Part shown: positions 46,697 to 55,619 of the stretch, one piece after another
Position numbering within the stretch: position 1 is the stretch's first letter
How the letters are laid out: each line of letters starts with the position of its first letter
Source: JBBDMC01 sp963775235
GTDB lineage: Bacteria > Pseudomonadota > Alphaproteobacteria > Rhizobiales > Kaistiaceae
DNA length: 64,000 bases
NCBI GenBank assembly: GCA_963775235.1
Contig: CAVZHY010000002.1
Span: forward strand, 682,001 to 746,000
Direction: 5' to 3'
The notes under the pieces: model-generated
Seen by the model: only the letters and a program-made list of their open reading frames with translations
Database searches by the model: none
What the model was told of the DNA's origin: nothing
Made by a program: the position numbers and the translations under genes

Positions 46697-49121
46697 CTAG
46701 GTTCTGAGCGACCCGCCGGTCGCCTTCTCGACCGCCGCCACGACCTTTTGCGCCGCGGCGTCGATCTCCGCGTCGGTCATGGTGCGCTCGGCGGGCTGCA
46801 TCGTCACTTCGATCGCCACCGACTTCTTGCCGGCGCCGAGTGCGTCGCCTTCGAACACGTCGAACACCGAGACCGCCGTGATCAGGCCGCGATCGGCGCC
46901 CTGGGCGGCCTTGACGATGCGCTGCGCCTCCACCGCCCGGTCGACGACGAAGGCAAAGTCGCGCCGGACCGGCTGCAGATCGGACAGCGTCAGCGGCGGC
47001 TTGGTCTTGGTGGGCTGCGGTTTCGGCAGCGGGATCGCTTCGAGAATGATCTCGAACCCGGCGAGCGGTCCCTCCGCGTCGATCCGTTCCAGCACCTTCG
47101 GGTGGAATTCGCCGAACGTGCCGATTACCGTCTTCGGGCCGAGACGGATGGTGCCCGAGCGGCCGGGGTGGAACCACGCTGGCGCATCGGACGTGACCTG
47201 CGCCTTCTCCGGCTGCATCCCGAGCGCGTCGAGGGTGGCGAGCGCATCCGTCTTGGCATCGAAGACCGTGGTTGGCCCGGCGGCGCCGGACCAGTGGCGG
47301 CCGCTGCCAGGCGCCCGCGCCGTCCCGCGGCGAAGCCCGGCGACGGCGGTGAACTGGTCCTCGGGGCGATCGCCACGATACACCTGGCCGACCTCGAACA
47401 GCGCGAGATCGGCGAAGCCCCGGTCGGCGTTGCGCTGTGCGGCCGCGATCAGACCGGGGAGCAGGCTCGGCCGCATGTCCGACATGTCAGGCGCCATCGG
47501 GTTGGCGAGCTTCAGCGCCTCGTCGCCGCCGCCGAAAGTTCCCGCCGCGATCTCGGAAATGAACGACCACGTCACCGCCTCGGTCAGCCCGCGCGCGGCC
47601 AGCGCCCGCTTGGCGCGCCGCGTCCTGGTCTGGATCGGCGTCAGGACCGGCCTGGCGACCGTGGCGCTGCGCGGCATCGCCGCGACCGGTATCTTGTCGA
47701 CGCCGATGATGCGCACGATCTCCTCGACTATGTCCGCCTTGATGCTGGCATCCGGCCGCCATGTCGGGATCGACACGGTGATCGTTCCCTTGGTGCGGTG
47801 CGGCGTCGAGGTGAAGCCGAGATCGTCGAGGATCTTCGTCACATCGCTGATCGACGGGTCGATGCCGGCGATCCGTTTCACCTCGCTCACCGGGAAGTCG
47901 ACGACGTTCGCTGGCTCGGGCACCTCGCCGGCGACGAGGATGTCGCTTGGCGTCCCGCCGCAAAGGTCCATCACCATCCGGGTCGCCAGTTCCAGTCCCG
48001 GCACCATGAACGCCGGATCGACCCCGCGCTCGAAGCGGTGGCGCGCGTCCGAAACGATCGCGAGCCGGCGGCCGGTGCGGTGGATGTTGAGCGGCTCCCA
48101 CAGCGCCAATTCGATCAGCACGTCTGTGGTGGTCTCGTCGCAGCCCGTCGCCTCGCCGCCCATGATCCCGGCGATCGATTCGACGCCGGCCTCGTCGGCG
48201 ATCACGCAGACGTCGGGGTCGAGCGCGTAGGTCTTGTCGTCGAGCGCCACCACCGTCTCGCCGTCGTGCGCGCGCCGGACCGTAAGGTTGCCCTTCACCT
48301 TCGCCGCGTCGAACACGTGCAGCGGCCGGCAGCGGTCGAAGGTGATGAAGTTGGTGATGTCGACCAGCGCGTTGATGGGCCTGAGCCCGATCGCGCGGAG
48401 CCGCCGCTGCAGCCAGTCCGGCGATGGCCGGTTGGTCACGCCGCGCACCAGCCTGAGGCCGAAGGCGGGGCAGAGCGACTGCGTGTCGCCGAAATCGAGC
48501 TTGACCTTGACCGGGCAGGGGCCGTCGCCCTCGACCGGCTCGACCGGCCGCTCGATCAGCCGGCCGATCCCGGCGGCGGCGAGGTCGCGGGCGATGCCGG
48601 AGACGCCGAAGGCGTCCGGCCGGTTGGTGGTCACCGCGACGTCGATCACGGGATCGTCGAGATCGGCAAAGGCCGCGTATGGCTCGCCCACCGGCGCGTC
48701 GGCTGGCAGGTCGACGATGCCGGTGTGATCGTCGGAGAGGCCCAACTCGCGCTCCGACAGGAGCATGCCGTTCGAATTCGACCCCGCGGATGACGCCCTT
48801 GGCGAGGTCGGCGCCGGTACCGGGGATGTGGCTGCCGGCCGGCGCGAACACGCCGATCATGCCGGCGCGCGCATTGGGCGCCCCGCACACCACCTGGATG
48901 TTGGAGCCGTCGCCGGGATCGACCACGCAGACTCTCAGCCGGTCGGCGTTGGGGTGCTTCTCGGCCGAGATCACCCGCGCCAGGCGGAACGGCGCGTACA
49001 TTTCGGCGAGATCCTCGACCAACTCCACCTCCAGCCCGATCATGGTCATGGTCTCGACGATGCCGTCGAGCGTCATGCCGGTGTCGAGGTGCTCCTTGAG
49101 CCAGGCGAGCGTGAGCTTCAT
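46697..49121 (-). CDS. pheT: Phenylalanyl-tRNA synthetase beta subunit, one frameshift
   Basis: ATG 49121 opens MKLTLAWLKEHLDTGMTLDG with the tRNA-binding EMAP/OB domain (DRLRVCVVDPGDGSNIQVVC, GAPNARAGMIGVFAPAGSHI). A base inserted near 48775 breaks the conserved GVESNGMLLSERELGLSD; the span of 2425 = 3x808+1 fits one insertion. After it come B3/B4 (DKTYALDPDVCVIADEAGVE), B5 and the catalytic-like core (LKLANPMAPDMSDMRPSLLP), then the C-terminal ferredoxin-fold anticodon-binding domain (LQPVRRDFAFVVDRAVEAQR). About 807 residues. pheT is essential, so the shift cannot be real in a living cell unless another copy exists. It lies downstream of pheS, separated by two small genes. Confidence 0.94.
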
Positions 49122-49148
49122 GAGTTCGCTGGAATCGTCTTGGTTGCG

Positions 49149-49424
49149 TCAGCGCTTCGCCGAAGGTGTAGTCGCACCGGGCGCCTTCGCGCCCCGCAAT
49201 ATGCTGGCGACCGAGATGTCCTCGTCGATCTCGGGCCAATGCATTCCCATCGGCATCAGCTCGATATGCGATAGGGCATCCGGCGAAGCCGTCAGCAGAC
49301 GCGGATACCACCACAGGGGAGCCTTGAGCGTGCGACCATCCGCGAGAGTGACGTGCAGGTAATCATCGTCGCAGAAGACTTTAACCGGGCGGCTATCCTC
49401 GATCTCCAGAACCAAAGTTGTCAT
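49149..49424 (-). CDS. DUF2442 domain protein
   Basis: 91 residues from ATG 49424 (MTTLVLEIEDSRPVKVFCDD). The DUF2442 pattern is clear: DYLHVTLADGRTLKAPLWWY, RLLTASPDALSHIELMPMG and HWPEIDEDISVASILRG. It overlaps the end of the DUF4160 gene by 32 bases and ends 27 bases before pheT. DUF4160-DUF2442 pairs are widespread and behave like mobile two-gene modules. A toxin-antitoxin-like role has been suggested for such pairs but is not established. Its position inside a core operon is unusual. Confidence 0.88.
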   Translation of the reverse strand: MTTLVLEIEDSRPVKVFCDDDYLHVTLADGRTLKAPLWWYPRLLTASPDALSHIELMPMGMHWPEIDEDISVASILRGAKAPGATTPSAKR

Positions 49425-49640
49425 TCCACCTCTCCAGAAAGCTTTGGCGTTGTTCTCGGGTCTTTCCGACGATCTCATTCAACTCGCGGGCATTGTAACC
49501 GAGGTTTACGGCGACAGTGACATCTCGCAGCCAGACCTGGCCTCCTTTCCCGCCTTGAAGACGTGCACGTGCGGCGGCTCCCATAAGTCGGCCGAATAGA
49601 AGAAAAATCGATACCCTCTCCACCTAAGCAGTGTCGGCAT
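49393..49640 (-). CDS. DUF4160 domain protein, one frameshift
   Basis: ATG 49640 opens MPTLLRWRGYRFFFYSADLW and EPPHVHVFKAGKEA, the DUF4160 N-terminus with its EPPHVHV signature. One base is missing near 49543 and the rest continues in another frame: VWLRDVTVAVNLGYNARELN, EIVGKTREQRQSFLERWNDN, ending FGSGDRG at 49393. About 82 residues. It begins four bases after the pheS stop codon and overlaps the DUF2442 start, so it is translationally coupled on both sides. Function unknown. Together with DUF2442 it forms a small pair wedged between pheS and pheT. Confidence 0.82.
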
Positions 49641-49643
49641 GGT

Positions 49644-50741
49644 TCACGCCGTCAGCCCTCCGGCCAAAGTTGGCAGGTCGAGCGGGCGGAAGCCGTAGTG
49701 ATTGAGCCAGCGCACGTCGGCGTCGAAGAAGGCGCGGAGGTCCGGCATCCCGTACTTCAGCATGGCGATGCGGTCGATGCCGATGCCCCAGGCGAAGCCC
49801 TGGTACCTGTCGGGGTCGTGGCCGCCGGCGCGGATGACGTTGGGGTGGACCATGCCGCAGCCCAGAATCTCCAGCCAGTCGTCCCCCTCGCCGAAGCGTA
49901 TTTCGTTGCCCTGCCGGCGGCAGCCGATGTCGACCTCCATCGACGGCTCGGTGAACGGGAAATAGCTCGGCCTGAACCGCATCTTGACCCGGTCGACCTC
50001 GAAGAAAGCCTTGCAGAATTCCTCCAGCACCCATTTCAGGTGGCCGATGTGGCTTTCCTCGTCGATCACCAGCCCCTCGACCTGATGAAACATCGGCGTG
50101 TGGGTCTGGTCGGAATCGAAACGGTAGGTGCGCCCGGGAATGATCACCCGGATCGGCGGCTTCTGCGCCTCCATCGTCCGGATCTGCACCGGCGAGGTGT
50201 GGGTCCGGAGCAGCATGCGCTCGCCGTCCAGCTTCTCGCGGAAGAAGAAGGTGTCGTGCATGTCGCGCGCCGGGTGGCCGACCGGAAAGTTGAGCGCGGT
50301 GAAGTTGTAGTATTCCGTCTCGATGTCCGGCCCCTCAGCGATTGCGAAACCGAGGTCGGCGAAGACGACCGTGATCTCGTCGATCACTTGGCTGACCGGG
50401 TGGATGCGGCCCGTCTCCAGCGGCGACGGCCTCACCGGCAGCGTCACGTCGACCGTGTCCTCGGCGAGCCGGCGGGTGAGCGCCTCGTCCTTGAGCACCG
50501 TCCGCCGTTCCGCGATCGCCTGGTTGACGCGGTCCTTGAGCCCGTTGAGCGCCGGCCCCATCACCGAGCGCTCGTCCGGCGACATGGCGCCGAGGCCCTT
50601 TAGCAGATCGGAGACGGCGCCTTTCTTGCCGAGCGCGGCGACGCGCACGGCTTCCAGTGCCGCCTCGTCGCCGGCGGCGGCAATGCGCCCGGCGATGTCG
50701 CGCTCCAGTTCGGAGAGATCGGCTGGGATATTCGTGGTCAT
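49644..50741 (-). CDS. pheS: Phenylalanyl-tRNA synthetase alpha subunit
   Basis: 365 residues. An N-terminal coiled coil (ELERDIAGRIAAAGDEAALE) precedes the class II catalytic domain: motif 1 around HPVSQVIDEITVVFADLGF, RDMHDTFFF, motif 2 in VIIPGRTYRFDSDQTHTPMF then HQVEGLV, and motif 3 in GFAWGIGIDRIAMLKYG. The Phe-pocket EPSMEVDIGC and LEILGCGMVHPNV are present. It pairs with PheT to form the (alpha-beta)2 enzyme that charges tRNA-Phe. It follows rplT by 134 bases in the usual infC-rpmI-rplT-pheST order. The gene is intact. Confidence 0.97.
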   Translation of the reverse strand: MTTNIPADLSELERDIAGRIAAAGDEAALEAVRVAALGKKGAVSDLLKGLGAMSPDERSVMGPALNGLKDRVNQAIAERRTVLKDEALTRRLAEDTVDVTLPVRPSPLETGRIHPVSQVIDEITVVFADLGFAIAEGPDIETEYYNFTALNFPVGHPARDMHDTFFFREKLDGERMLLRTHTSPVQIRTMEAQKPPIRVIIPGRTYRFDSDQTHTPMFHQVEGLVIDEESHIGHLKWVLEEFCKAFFEVDRVKMRFRPSYFPFTEPSMEVDIGCRRQGNEIRFGEGDDWLEILGCGMVHPNVIRAGGHDPDRYQGFAWGIGIDRIAMLKYGMPDLRAFFDADVRWLNHYGFRPLDLPTLAGGLTA

Positions 50742-50875
50742 CGAACCCGCCCGGGTACGCGCCCGCTTTCAACGGAAATCCGGCGCCCGGATTTTCTCAC
50801 GACAGGCGCCGCCATCGGTCCGGTCCCGCCCGCCGCAATCCACCGGGGCCGGCGCGCCGGCGGCAACCCAACCGA

Positions 50876-51232
50876 TCAGGCGAGGGCGCCTTGCGCCTTT
50901 TCCACCAGCGACTTGAACGCGGCCGGCTCGCTCACCGCCAGCTCGGCCAGGACCTTCCGGTCCACATCGACCCCGGCCTTGCCGAGGCCGTCGATAAATC
51001 GGCCGTAGGTGAGCCCGTGCTCGCGGGTGGCGGCGTTGATGCGCTGGATCCACAGCCCGCGGAAGGTACGCTTGCGGTTCTTGCGATCGCGGTAGGCGTA
51101 TTGGGCGGAACGGTCGACCGCCGCCTTGGCGGTGCGGATCGTGTTCTTGCGGCGGCCATAGAATCCCTTGGCCCGCTTCAGCACTTTCTTGTGTTTCGCG
51201 TGGGCGGTAACCCCGCGTTTCACTCGCGACAT
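50876..51232 (-). CDS. rplT: Large-subunit ribosomal protein bL20
   Basis: 118 residues, the standard L20 length. The basic N-terminal extension MSRVKRGVTAHAKHKKVLKR is followed by the conserved GFYGRRKNTIRTAKAAVDRS and FRGLWIQRINAATREHGLTY with the globular end GRFIDGLGKAG. L20 binds 23S rRNA early in 50S assembly and can repress its own operon. The stop is 134 bases from pheS and the start is 27 bases after rpmI. Confidence 0.98.
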   Translation of the reverse strand: MSRVKRGVTAHAKHKKVLKRAKGFYGRRKNTIRTAKAAVDRSAQYAYRDRKNRKRTFRGLWIQRINAATREHGLTYGRFIDGLGKAGVDVDRKVLAELAVSEPAAFKSLVEKAQGALA

Positions 51233-51259
51233 GATGGTTCTCCGGCAGCCGGCCCCGCC

Positions 51260-51460
51260 TCAGGCGTAGGGCAGGAAGTTCTTCTTGATGATGCGGGCGT
51301 CAGCGTCGGAAAGCACGGTCGTCCCACGCGCATTGCGGATGAATTTCTTCGTGCGCTTGATCATGCCGTGCTGGTGCGCCGCCTGCTTGGCGATCACCTT
51401 GCCGGTTGCGGTCACCTTGAATCGCTTTCGGGCGCCGCTTTTGCTTTTCAGTTTGGGCAT
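51260..51460 (-). CDS. rpmI: Large-subunit ribosomal protein bL35
   Basis: 66 residues from ATG 51460, giving MPKLKSKSGARKRFKVTATG, the exact L35 N-terminus; the frame is open 14 codons farther upstream but that part is not conserved. The internal HQHGMIKRTKKFIRNARGTT and the end IIKKNFLPYA are standard. A good sigma-70-type promoter lies about 80 bases upstream, so rpmI-rplT can be transcribed independently of infC. Confidence 0.97.
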   Translation of the reverse strand: MPKLKSKSGARKRFKVTATGKVIAKQAAHQHGMIKRTKKFIRNARGTTVLSDADARIIKKNFLPYA

Positions 51461-51538
51461 TTTGCGTCCTCGGTTGGGAGCCAAAAAGCGCCGCCACGGC
51501 ATGCCCTGTGGAGAGCCGGGCGGCGCAGAAGAAGCGGC

Positions 51539-51567
51539 GTTATAGCGATAGCGCCCAGAAGGGGCAA
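51539..51567 (-). promoter_or_regulatory. Sigma-70-like promoter for rpmI-rplT(-pheST)
   Basis: On the minus strand TTGCCC (51567-51562) and TATAAC (51544-51539) are separated by exactly 17 bases. Transcription would start about 75 bases before rpmI and after the infC hairpin at 51576-51597. Confidence 0.6.
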
Positions 51568-51575
51568 GCCGCTAG

Positions 51576-51597
51576 GGCGCCGCCTCAGCGCGGCGCC
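51576..51597. terminator. Hairpin between infC and rpmI
   Basis: GGCGCCGC (51576-51583) and GCGGCGCC (51590-51597) form a perfect 8-base-pair GC stem with a six-base loop. There is no T-run, so it may be an attenuator or RNA-stability element rather than a full terminator. It directly precedes the rpmI promoter. Confidence 0.45.
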
Positions 51598-51633
51598 AGT
51601 ACCACGGCGGTTTCGGCCCAGGGGGATCGATGG

Positions 51634-52170
51634 TTATCGCGGAGCGAGAACCATCGTCATCTGGCGGCCTTCCATCCGGGGTTCGGCCTCGACCTTGGCC
51701 AGCGGCGAGGTTTCGTCGCGTACCCGGTCGAGCAGCCGGGCGCCGAGCTCCTGGTGGGCCATTTCGCGGCCGCGGAACCTCAGCGTCACCTTCACCTTGT
51801 CGCCCTCCTCGAAGAAGCGCCGCATCGAGCGCATCTTCACCTCGTAGTCGTGCGTGTCGATATTGGGACGCATCTTGATCTCCTTGATCTCGATGGTCTT
51901 CTGCTTCTTGCGCGCCTCGGCGGCCTTCTTCTGGGCCTGGTACTTGTACCGGCCGAAATCGAGAATCTTGCAGACGGGGGGCTGGGAATTGGGAGCGATC
52001 TCGACCAGATCGAGCCCGGCCTGCTGTGCGATTTCGAGCGCCCGCTCGATTGGCAGCGTGCCAAGGTTCTCGCCTTTGTCGTCGATCAGCTGGATTTCGT
52101 TGACGCGGATCTCCTCGTTCACCCGTGGGCCTTCCTTCGTCGGAGGCGGGGCTCTATAGGGTCGGCGAAT
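51634..52170 (-). CDS. infC: Translation initiation factor IF-3 with an AUU start
   Basis: 178 residues when started at ATT 52170, giving (M)RRPYRAPPPTKEGPRVNEEI, the usual alphaproteobacterial IF-3 N-terminus. A strong AGAGGAG sequence lies nine bases upstream, which decides the start; AUU initiation is the classic self-limiting device of infC. Longer ATG starts in the same frame (MRPVYRKVPTAEE) lack that spacing. The N-domain is VNEIQLIDDKGENLGTLPIE, the linker KYKYQAQKKAAEARKKQ-like, and the C-domain KEIKMRPNIDTHDYEVKMRS and VTLRFRGREMAHQELGARLL. It keeps 30S subunits free and checks start codons. Confidence 0.95.
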   Translation of the reverse strand: MRRPYRAPPPTKEGPRVNEEIRVNEIQLIDDKGENLGTLPIERALEIAQQAGLDLVEIAPNSQPPVCKILDFGRYKYQAQKKAAEARKKQKTIEIKEIKMRPNIDTHDYEVKMRSMRRFFEEGDKVKVTLRFRGREMAHQELGARLLDRVRDETSPLAKVEAEPRMEGRQMTMVLAPR

Positions 52171-52243
52171 GGCAGTGATCTCCTCTGCAGTTGGGACCTT
52201 ACGGTAAACCGGCCTCATGGCCGCAATGGGACAGAATTCGGTC

Positions 52244-53077
52244 ATGGCGGACGGGAAGTCAACCGCTGCTGCACCCGGGGGGGCAAGACGGGCCCCGGCT
52301 GTGCATGAGCTGGAATCGGCGCGGTTGACCGTGCGCGGCACCGGCGGCGAGCGCGAGATTGCCGTGCTGCGCCGTCGCGGTGCCGCCCCCGGCATGTTCT
52401 GGCTCGGCGGCCTGCGGTCTGACATGACGGGCACCAAGGCGACCGCGGTCGATGCGTTTGCCGCCCGTCGCGGCCTTGCCTCCACCCGGTTTGATTATTC
52501 CGGCCACGGCGATTCGGGCGGGGCCTTCGAGGAAGGCACGATTACCCGCTGGCTCGAGGAGGCCAAGGCCGTCCTCGATCGCTACGCCCAGGGCCCGCAG
52601 GTCCTCATCGGCTCCTCCATGGGTGCCTGGCTTGCGCTGCTCCTGGCGCAATCCAGGGCGAGGAGCGCCCGCATGACCGGCCTCGTCCTCATCGCCCCGG
52701 CGCTCGATATGACGCGGGCGCTGATGTGGGACAAATGGAACAAGCGGGCACGCCAGACGCTGATGGAGACCGGTGTCTATCTCCAGCCGAACGACTACGG
52801 CGAGCCTTATCCGATCACCCGCACCCTGATCGAGGACGGCGACAAGTACCTTATCGGCGAACGGCTTATCGAAACCGGGTGCCCCGTCCACGTCCTCCAG
52901 GGCATCGGCGACCGCGAGGTGCCGTGGCGCCACGCCGCCGACCTTGTCTCCCACCTCGCCTCCGACGACGTGGTGCTGACGCTGGTGAAGGATGGCGACC
53001 ACCGCCTGTCGCGCCCGCCCGATATCGACCGGCTTGAGTCGGCGATCGCGCAGGTTCTTGGCGAGACGGGGCACTGA
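52244..53077 (+). CDS. Alpha/beta hydrolase (ABHD10/BEM46-like)
   Basis: 277 residues from ATG 52244; ATG 52217 is an alternative that adds nine residues. The fold is canonical: FWLGGLRSDMTGTKATAVDA near 52-71 (oxyanion region), RFDYSGHGDSGGAFEEGTIT, nucleophile elbow VLIGSSMGAWLALLLAQ near 125, the acidic residue around GDREVPW near 225 and His in VKDGDHRLSRPPD near 250. This group includes the mitochondrial ABHD10 depalmitoylase, and bacterial members are esterases or thioesterases of unknown substrate. It is divergent from infC by about 75 bases. The intergenic stretch beyond it contains repeats. Confidence 0.85.
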   Translation: MADGKSTAAAPGGARRAPAVHELESARLTVRGTGGEREIAVLRRRGAAPGMFWLGGLRSDMTGTKATAVDAFAARRGLASTRFDYSGHGDSGGAFEEGTITRWLEEAKAVLDRYAQGPQVLIGSSMGAWLALLLAQSRARSARMTGLVLIAPALDMTRALMWDKWNKRARQTLMETGVYLQPNDYGEPYPITRTLIEDGDKYLIGERLIETGCPVHVLQGIGDREVPWRHAADLVSHLASDDVVLTLVKDGDHRLSRPPDIDRLESAIAQVLGETGH

Positions 53078-53109
53078 TCCGGGCAGCTCCCTGCGCCTCA
53101 CCCGACGCC

Positions 53110-53326
53110 AACCCTCCCCTTGCGGGAGGGTCAAAACGCGCGGAGCGCGTTTTGGGGAGGGGTGAGCAGTAGCGACGGCTGGCCGTAGCCCGGATGAAGT
53201 GAAACGAAATCCGGGGCTTCACTGACGCGCGACTTGCCGGCCAACGATCAGGCGGTCAGACAAGCGGAACCAAACCCTCCCCTTGCGGGAGGGTCAAAAC
53301 GCGCGGAGCGCGTTTTGGGGAGGGGT
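53110..53326. repeat. Identical 54-base direct repeats in a 606-base gene-free interval
   Basis: 53110-53163 and 53273-53326 are identical. Each contains two hairpins: CCCTCCCC/GGGAGG around TTGC, and AAAACGCGC/GCGCGTTTT around GGA, then GGGGAGGGGT. The copies are separated by 109 bases of unrelated sequence. The whole interval 53078-53683 between the hydrolase gene and queG lacks any protein I can support; further palindromic boilerplate such as CCTCCGCG...CGCGGAGGATGACA near 53455-53478 is also present. These look like dispersed extragenic repeats of the genome. Confidence 0.75.
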
Positions 53327-53683
53327 CCGGGCTACTTGCGACCTTGGCACACAATATGTCTGCCATCCTCCTCCCCCGACTTGATCGGGGGATTGACCGG
53401 AGGACCGATCAGGGCGGCGTTCGACCTCAACCACGAGGACATCGTCGCACGATCCTCCGCGTCCGCGGAGGATGACAGCGTGATTGTCGTTTGGAGACCC
53501 TTGCGCAACGGTGCACTCGCCGGCCAACGCTAGGCCAAGGGCACGATGGGCAAGCGCTCCGTTGTCCAGCAAGCCGATGATCCTCCATCCAAGCGGCGTG
53601 CGCGGCATCATGCGCGGAGAGATGGCGTGAGATCGTGTTCACAAAGGGGGAGGGCTGGCTTAGCCAACATGCCACCGAGCGCA

Positions 53684-54787
53684 TCACCCGCCCCGCCACT
53701 CGGAGATCACCTCGGCGCTCGTCTCCCTCGGTAGATGCCGGTCGGCGAGGCGGGCGAAGTCGTCCGGCGGCACCAGCCGCGCCAGCGCCCAGACCGCCGC
53801 ACCCCGCACCAGCGGCGAGGGATCGCTCAACCGGCGCTCGGCATGACCTGCCAACTCCGGCGCGCCGGAATTACCGACGGCGATCATCACGTTGCGGATG
53901 AAGCGATCGCGCCCGATGCGCTTGATCGGCGAGCCCGAAAAGCGCGCGCGGAAACTTGCCTCGTCCAACTCGGCAAGCGCGGCAAGCGGCGGCGCCTCGA
54001 GGTCGTCGCGCGCGGCGAGCTTCGCCTCGCGCGTGGTCTGCGCGAACTTGTTCCACGGGCAGACCGCCAGGCAATCGTCGCACCCGTAGATGCGGTTGCC
54101 CATCGCGGCGCGGAATTCGCGCGGGATCGGCCCGTCGTGTTCGATGGTGAGGTAGGAAATGCATCGGCGAGCATCGAGCTGGTAGGGCGCCGGAAACGCG
54201 TCGGTCGGGCAAACGTCGAGGCAGGCGCGACACGTGCCGCAATGGTCGCGCTCCGGCGGATCGGGCGGCAGCGCCACCTCCGTCAGGATCGCGCCGAGGA
54301 ACAGCCATGATCCGAATTGCCGGCTGACGAGATTGGTGTGCTTGCCCTGCCAGCCGAGACCGGCTGCCTCCGCCAGCGGCTTCTCCATCAGCGGTGCCGT
54401 GTCGACGAACACCTTGACGGCACCCCCGGTCGCCGCGGCAAAACGGCCGGCGACGCGTTTGAGCTTGCCCTTGATCAGATCGTGGTAGTCGCGGTTGCGC
54501 GCATACACCGACACCGTCGCGCACCGGGGTTTTGCCAGGCTCGCGAGCGGGTCGCAGTTGGGGCCGTAATTCACCCCCAGCAGGACACAGGCACCGACGG
54601 CCGGCCACAGCGCACGCGGGTCGCAACGCCGGTCGGCCTTCGCCCGCAGCCACGTCATCGACCCGTGGCGGCCTTCCGCGAGGAATTGGGCAAGTCGTTG
54701 CGCCGCCTCAGGAATTGCGTCCGGCGCCGCCACGCCCATCGCGTCGAACCCCTCCGCGCGGGCATCGGCAAAGAGGCGCGCCTTCAG
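53684..54787 (-). CDS. queG: Epoxyqueuosine reductase QueG
   Basis: About 367 residues. No ATG/GTG lies near the expected N-terminus (LKARLFADARAEGFDAMGVA); CTG 54787 or a small sequence error at the start is assumed. The cobalamin-binding domain includes VYARNRDYHDLIKGKLKRVA and LGWQGKHTNLVS. Two ferredoxin-type clusters follow: CGTCRACLDVCPTDAF near 190 and CDDCLAVCPWNKFAQ near 245. A C-terminal HEAT-like segment ends LVRGAAVWALARLVPPDDFA. It catalyses the last step of queuosine biosynthesis on tRNA. It follows the GST gene with a gap of only two bases. Confidence 0.92.
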   Translation of the reverse strand: MKARLFADARAEGFDAMGVAAPDAIPEAAQRLAQFLAEGRHGSMTWLRAKADRRCDPRALWPAVGACVLLGVNYGPNCDPLASLAKPRCATVSVYARNRDYHDLIKGKLKRVAGRFAAATGGAVKVFVDTAPLMEKPLAEAAGLGWQGKHTNLVSRQFGSWLFLGAILTEVALPPDPPERDHCGTCRACLDVCPTDAFPAPYQLDARRCISYLTIEHDGPIPREFRAAMGNRIYGCDDCLAVCPWNKFAQTTREAKLAARDDLEAPPLAALAELDEASFRARFSGSPIKRIGRDRFIRNVMIAVGNSGAPELAGHAERRLSDPSPLVRGAAVWALARLVPPDDFARLADRHLPRETSAEVISEWRGG

Positions 54788-54789
54788 GT

Positions 54790-55482
54790 CTAGAAGTCGA
54801 GGTCGGCGTAGTGCGCCGCCGCCGGCACCCCCCGCACCGTGTCCGCAAGGATCGCACGAAAGGACGGACGCGATTTTACCCGCGCGTACCAGGTCTTCGC
54901 CATCGCGTCTTCCTCCCATGGCACCTCGCCCAGGTAGTCGACCGTTGATAACGCAGCAGCCGCCGCAAGGTCCGCGAAGCTCAGTTCGTCGCCGGCCAGG
55001 CAGTTGCGCCGCTGCGCCAGGTAGCCAATGTATCGCACGTGCGATCGGATGTTCGACCGTGCCGCCCGGATTGCGGCCGAATCCGGCGGTCCGCCGCCCT
55101 CCGCGAGCGACATCCGCCGCTTGTAAACCTTCTCCGTTAGCAGGTATCCGGTGACTTCCGCATCCATCTTGCCGAGGAACCAGTCGATCAGCCGGCGCGC
55201 TTCGGCCCGCGCGGCAGGCGTCGCCGGCATCAGCATTTTTTCGCCGAGGCGCGTGCCGCGCGTCTCCAGGAGATATTCGCCGATCACCGGCGCGCCGGAA
55301 ATGACCGCCTGGTCGTCGTCGACCAGCACCGGCAGTGTTCCCGCCGGATTGAGCGTGAGCAGGTCCTCGTGCCGTTCCCACGGCATGAGCTCGACCAGCG
55401 TCGCGGCCTCGCCGTACTCGCCGAGGATAAGGCGGACGAAGCGCGAACCGGCCAGAAGCGGGTAGTGATAGATGACCGACAT
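54790..55482 (-). CDS. Glutathione S-transferase family protein
   Basis: 230 residues from ATG 55482 (MSVIYHYPLLAGSRFVRLIL); the frame extends upstream but the thioredoxin-fold strand begins here. The GSH-binding region TLPVLVDDDQAVISGAPVIG near 50-69 carries the cis-Pro and the conserved acidic/small residue pair. The helical C-domain has CLAGDELSFADLAAAAALST with the N-capping motif of GSTs. Adjacent to queG with almost no gap, so co-transcribed; such a GST-queG pairing is common in Rhizobiales. Substrate unknown. Confidence 0.88.
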   Translation of the reverse strand: MSVIYHYPLLAGSRFVRLILGEYGEAATLVELMPWERHEDLLTLNPAGTLPVLVDDDQAVISGAPVIGEYLLETRGTRLGEKMLMPATPAARAEARRLIDWFLGKMDAEVTGYLLTEKVYKRRMSLAEGGGPPDSAAIRAARSNIRSHVRYIGYLAQRRNCLAGDELSFADLAAAAALSTVDYLGEVPWEEDAMAKTWYARVKSRPSFRAILADTVRGVPAAAHYADLDF

Positions 55483-55619
55483 CGACGGCAGAGTTGGGGG
55501 GACGGGGTTCCGAAAGGCATGAAATGAGCCCGGCGAATCTAGGCCGGGCGCGTGGTTCGGGTATAGAACCCGCGCCACGCGCGAACAACCCGATTCGCCG
55601 TAGCCGGGAGACGGGCTCA

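Noticed and set aside
46748..48793. A 681-residue open frame antisense to pheT, and another of 483 residues
   Set aside because: Both have the Arg/Asp/His-rich composition of GC-driven antisense frames and no motifs, while pheT on the other strand is unmistakable.
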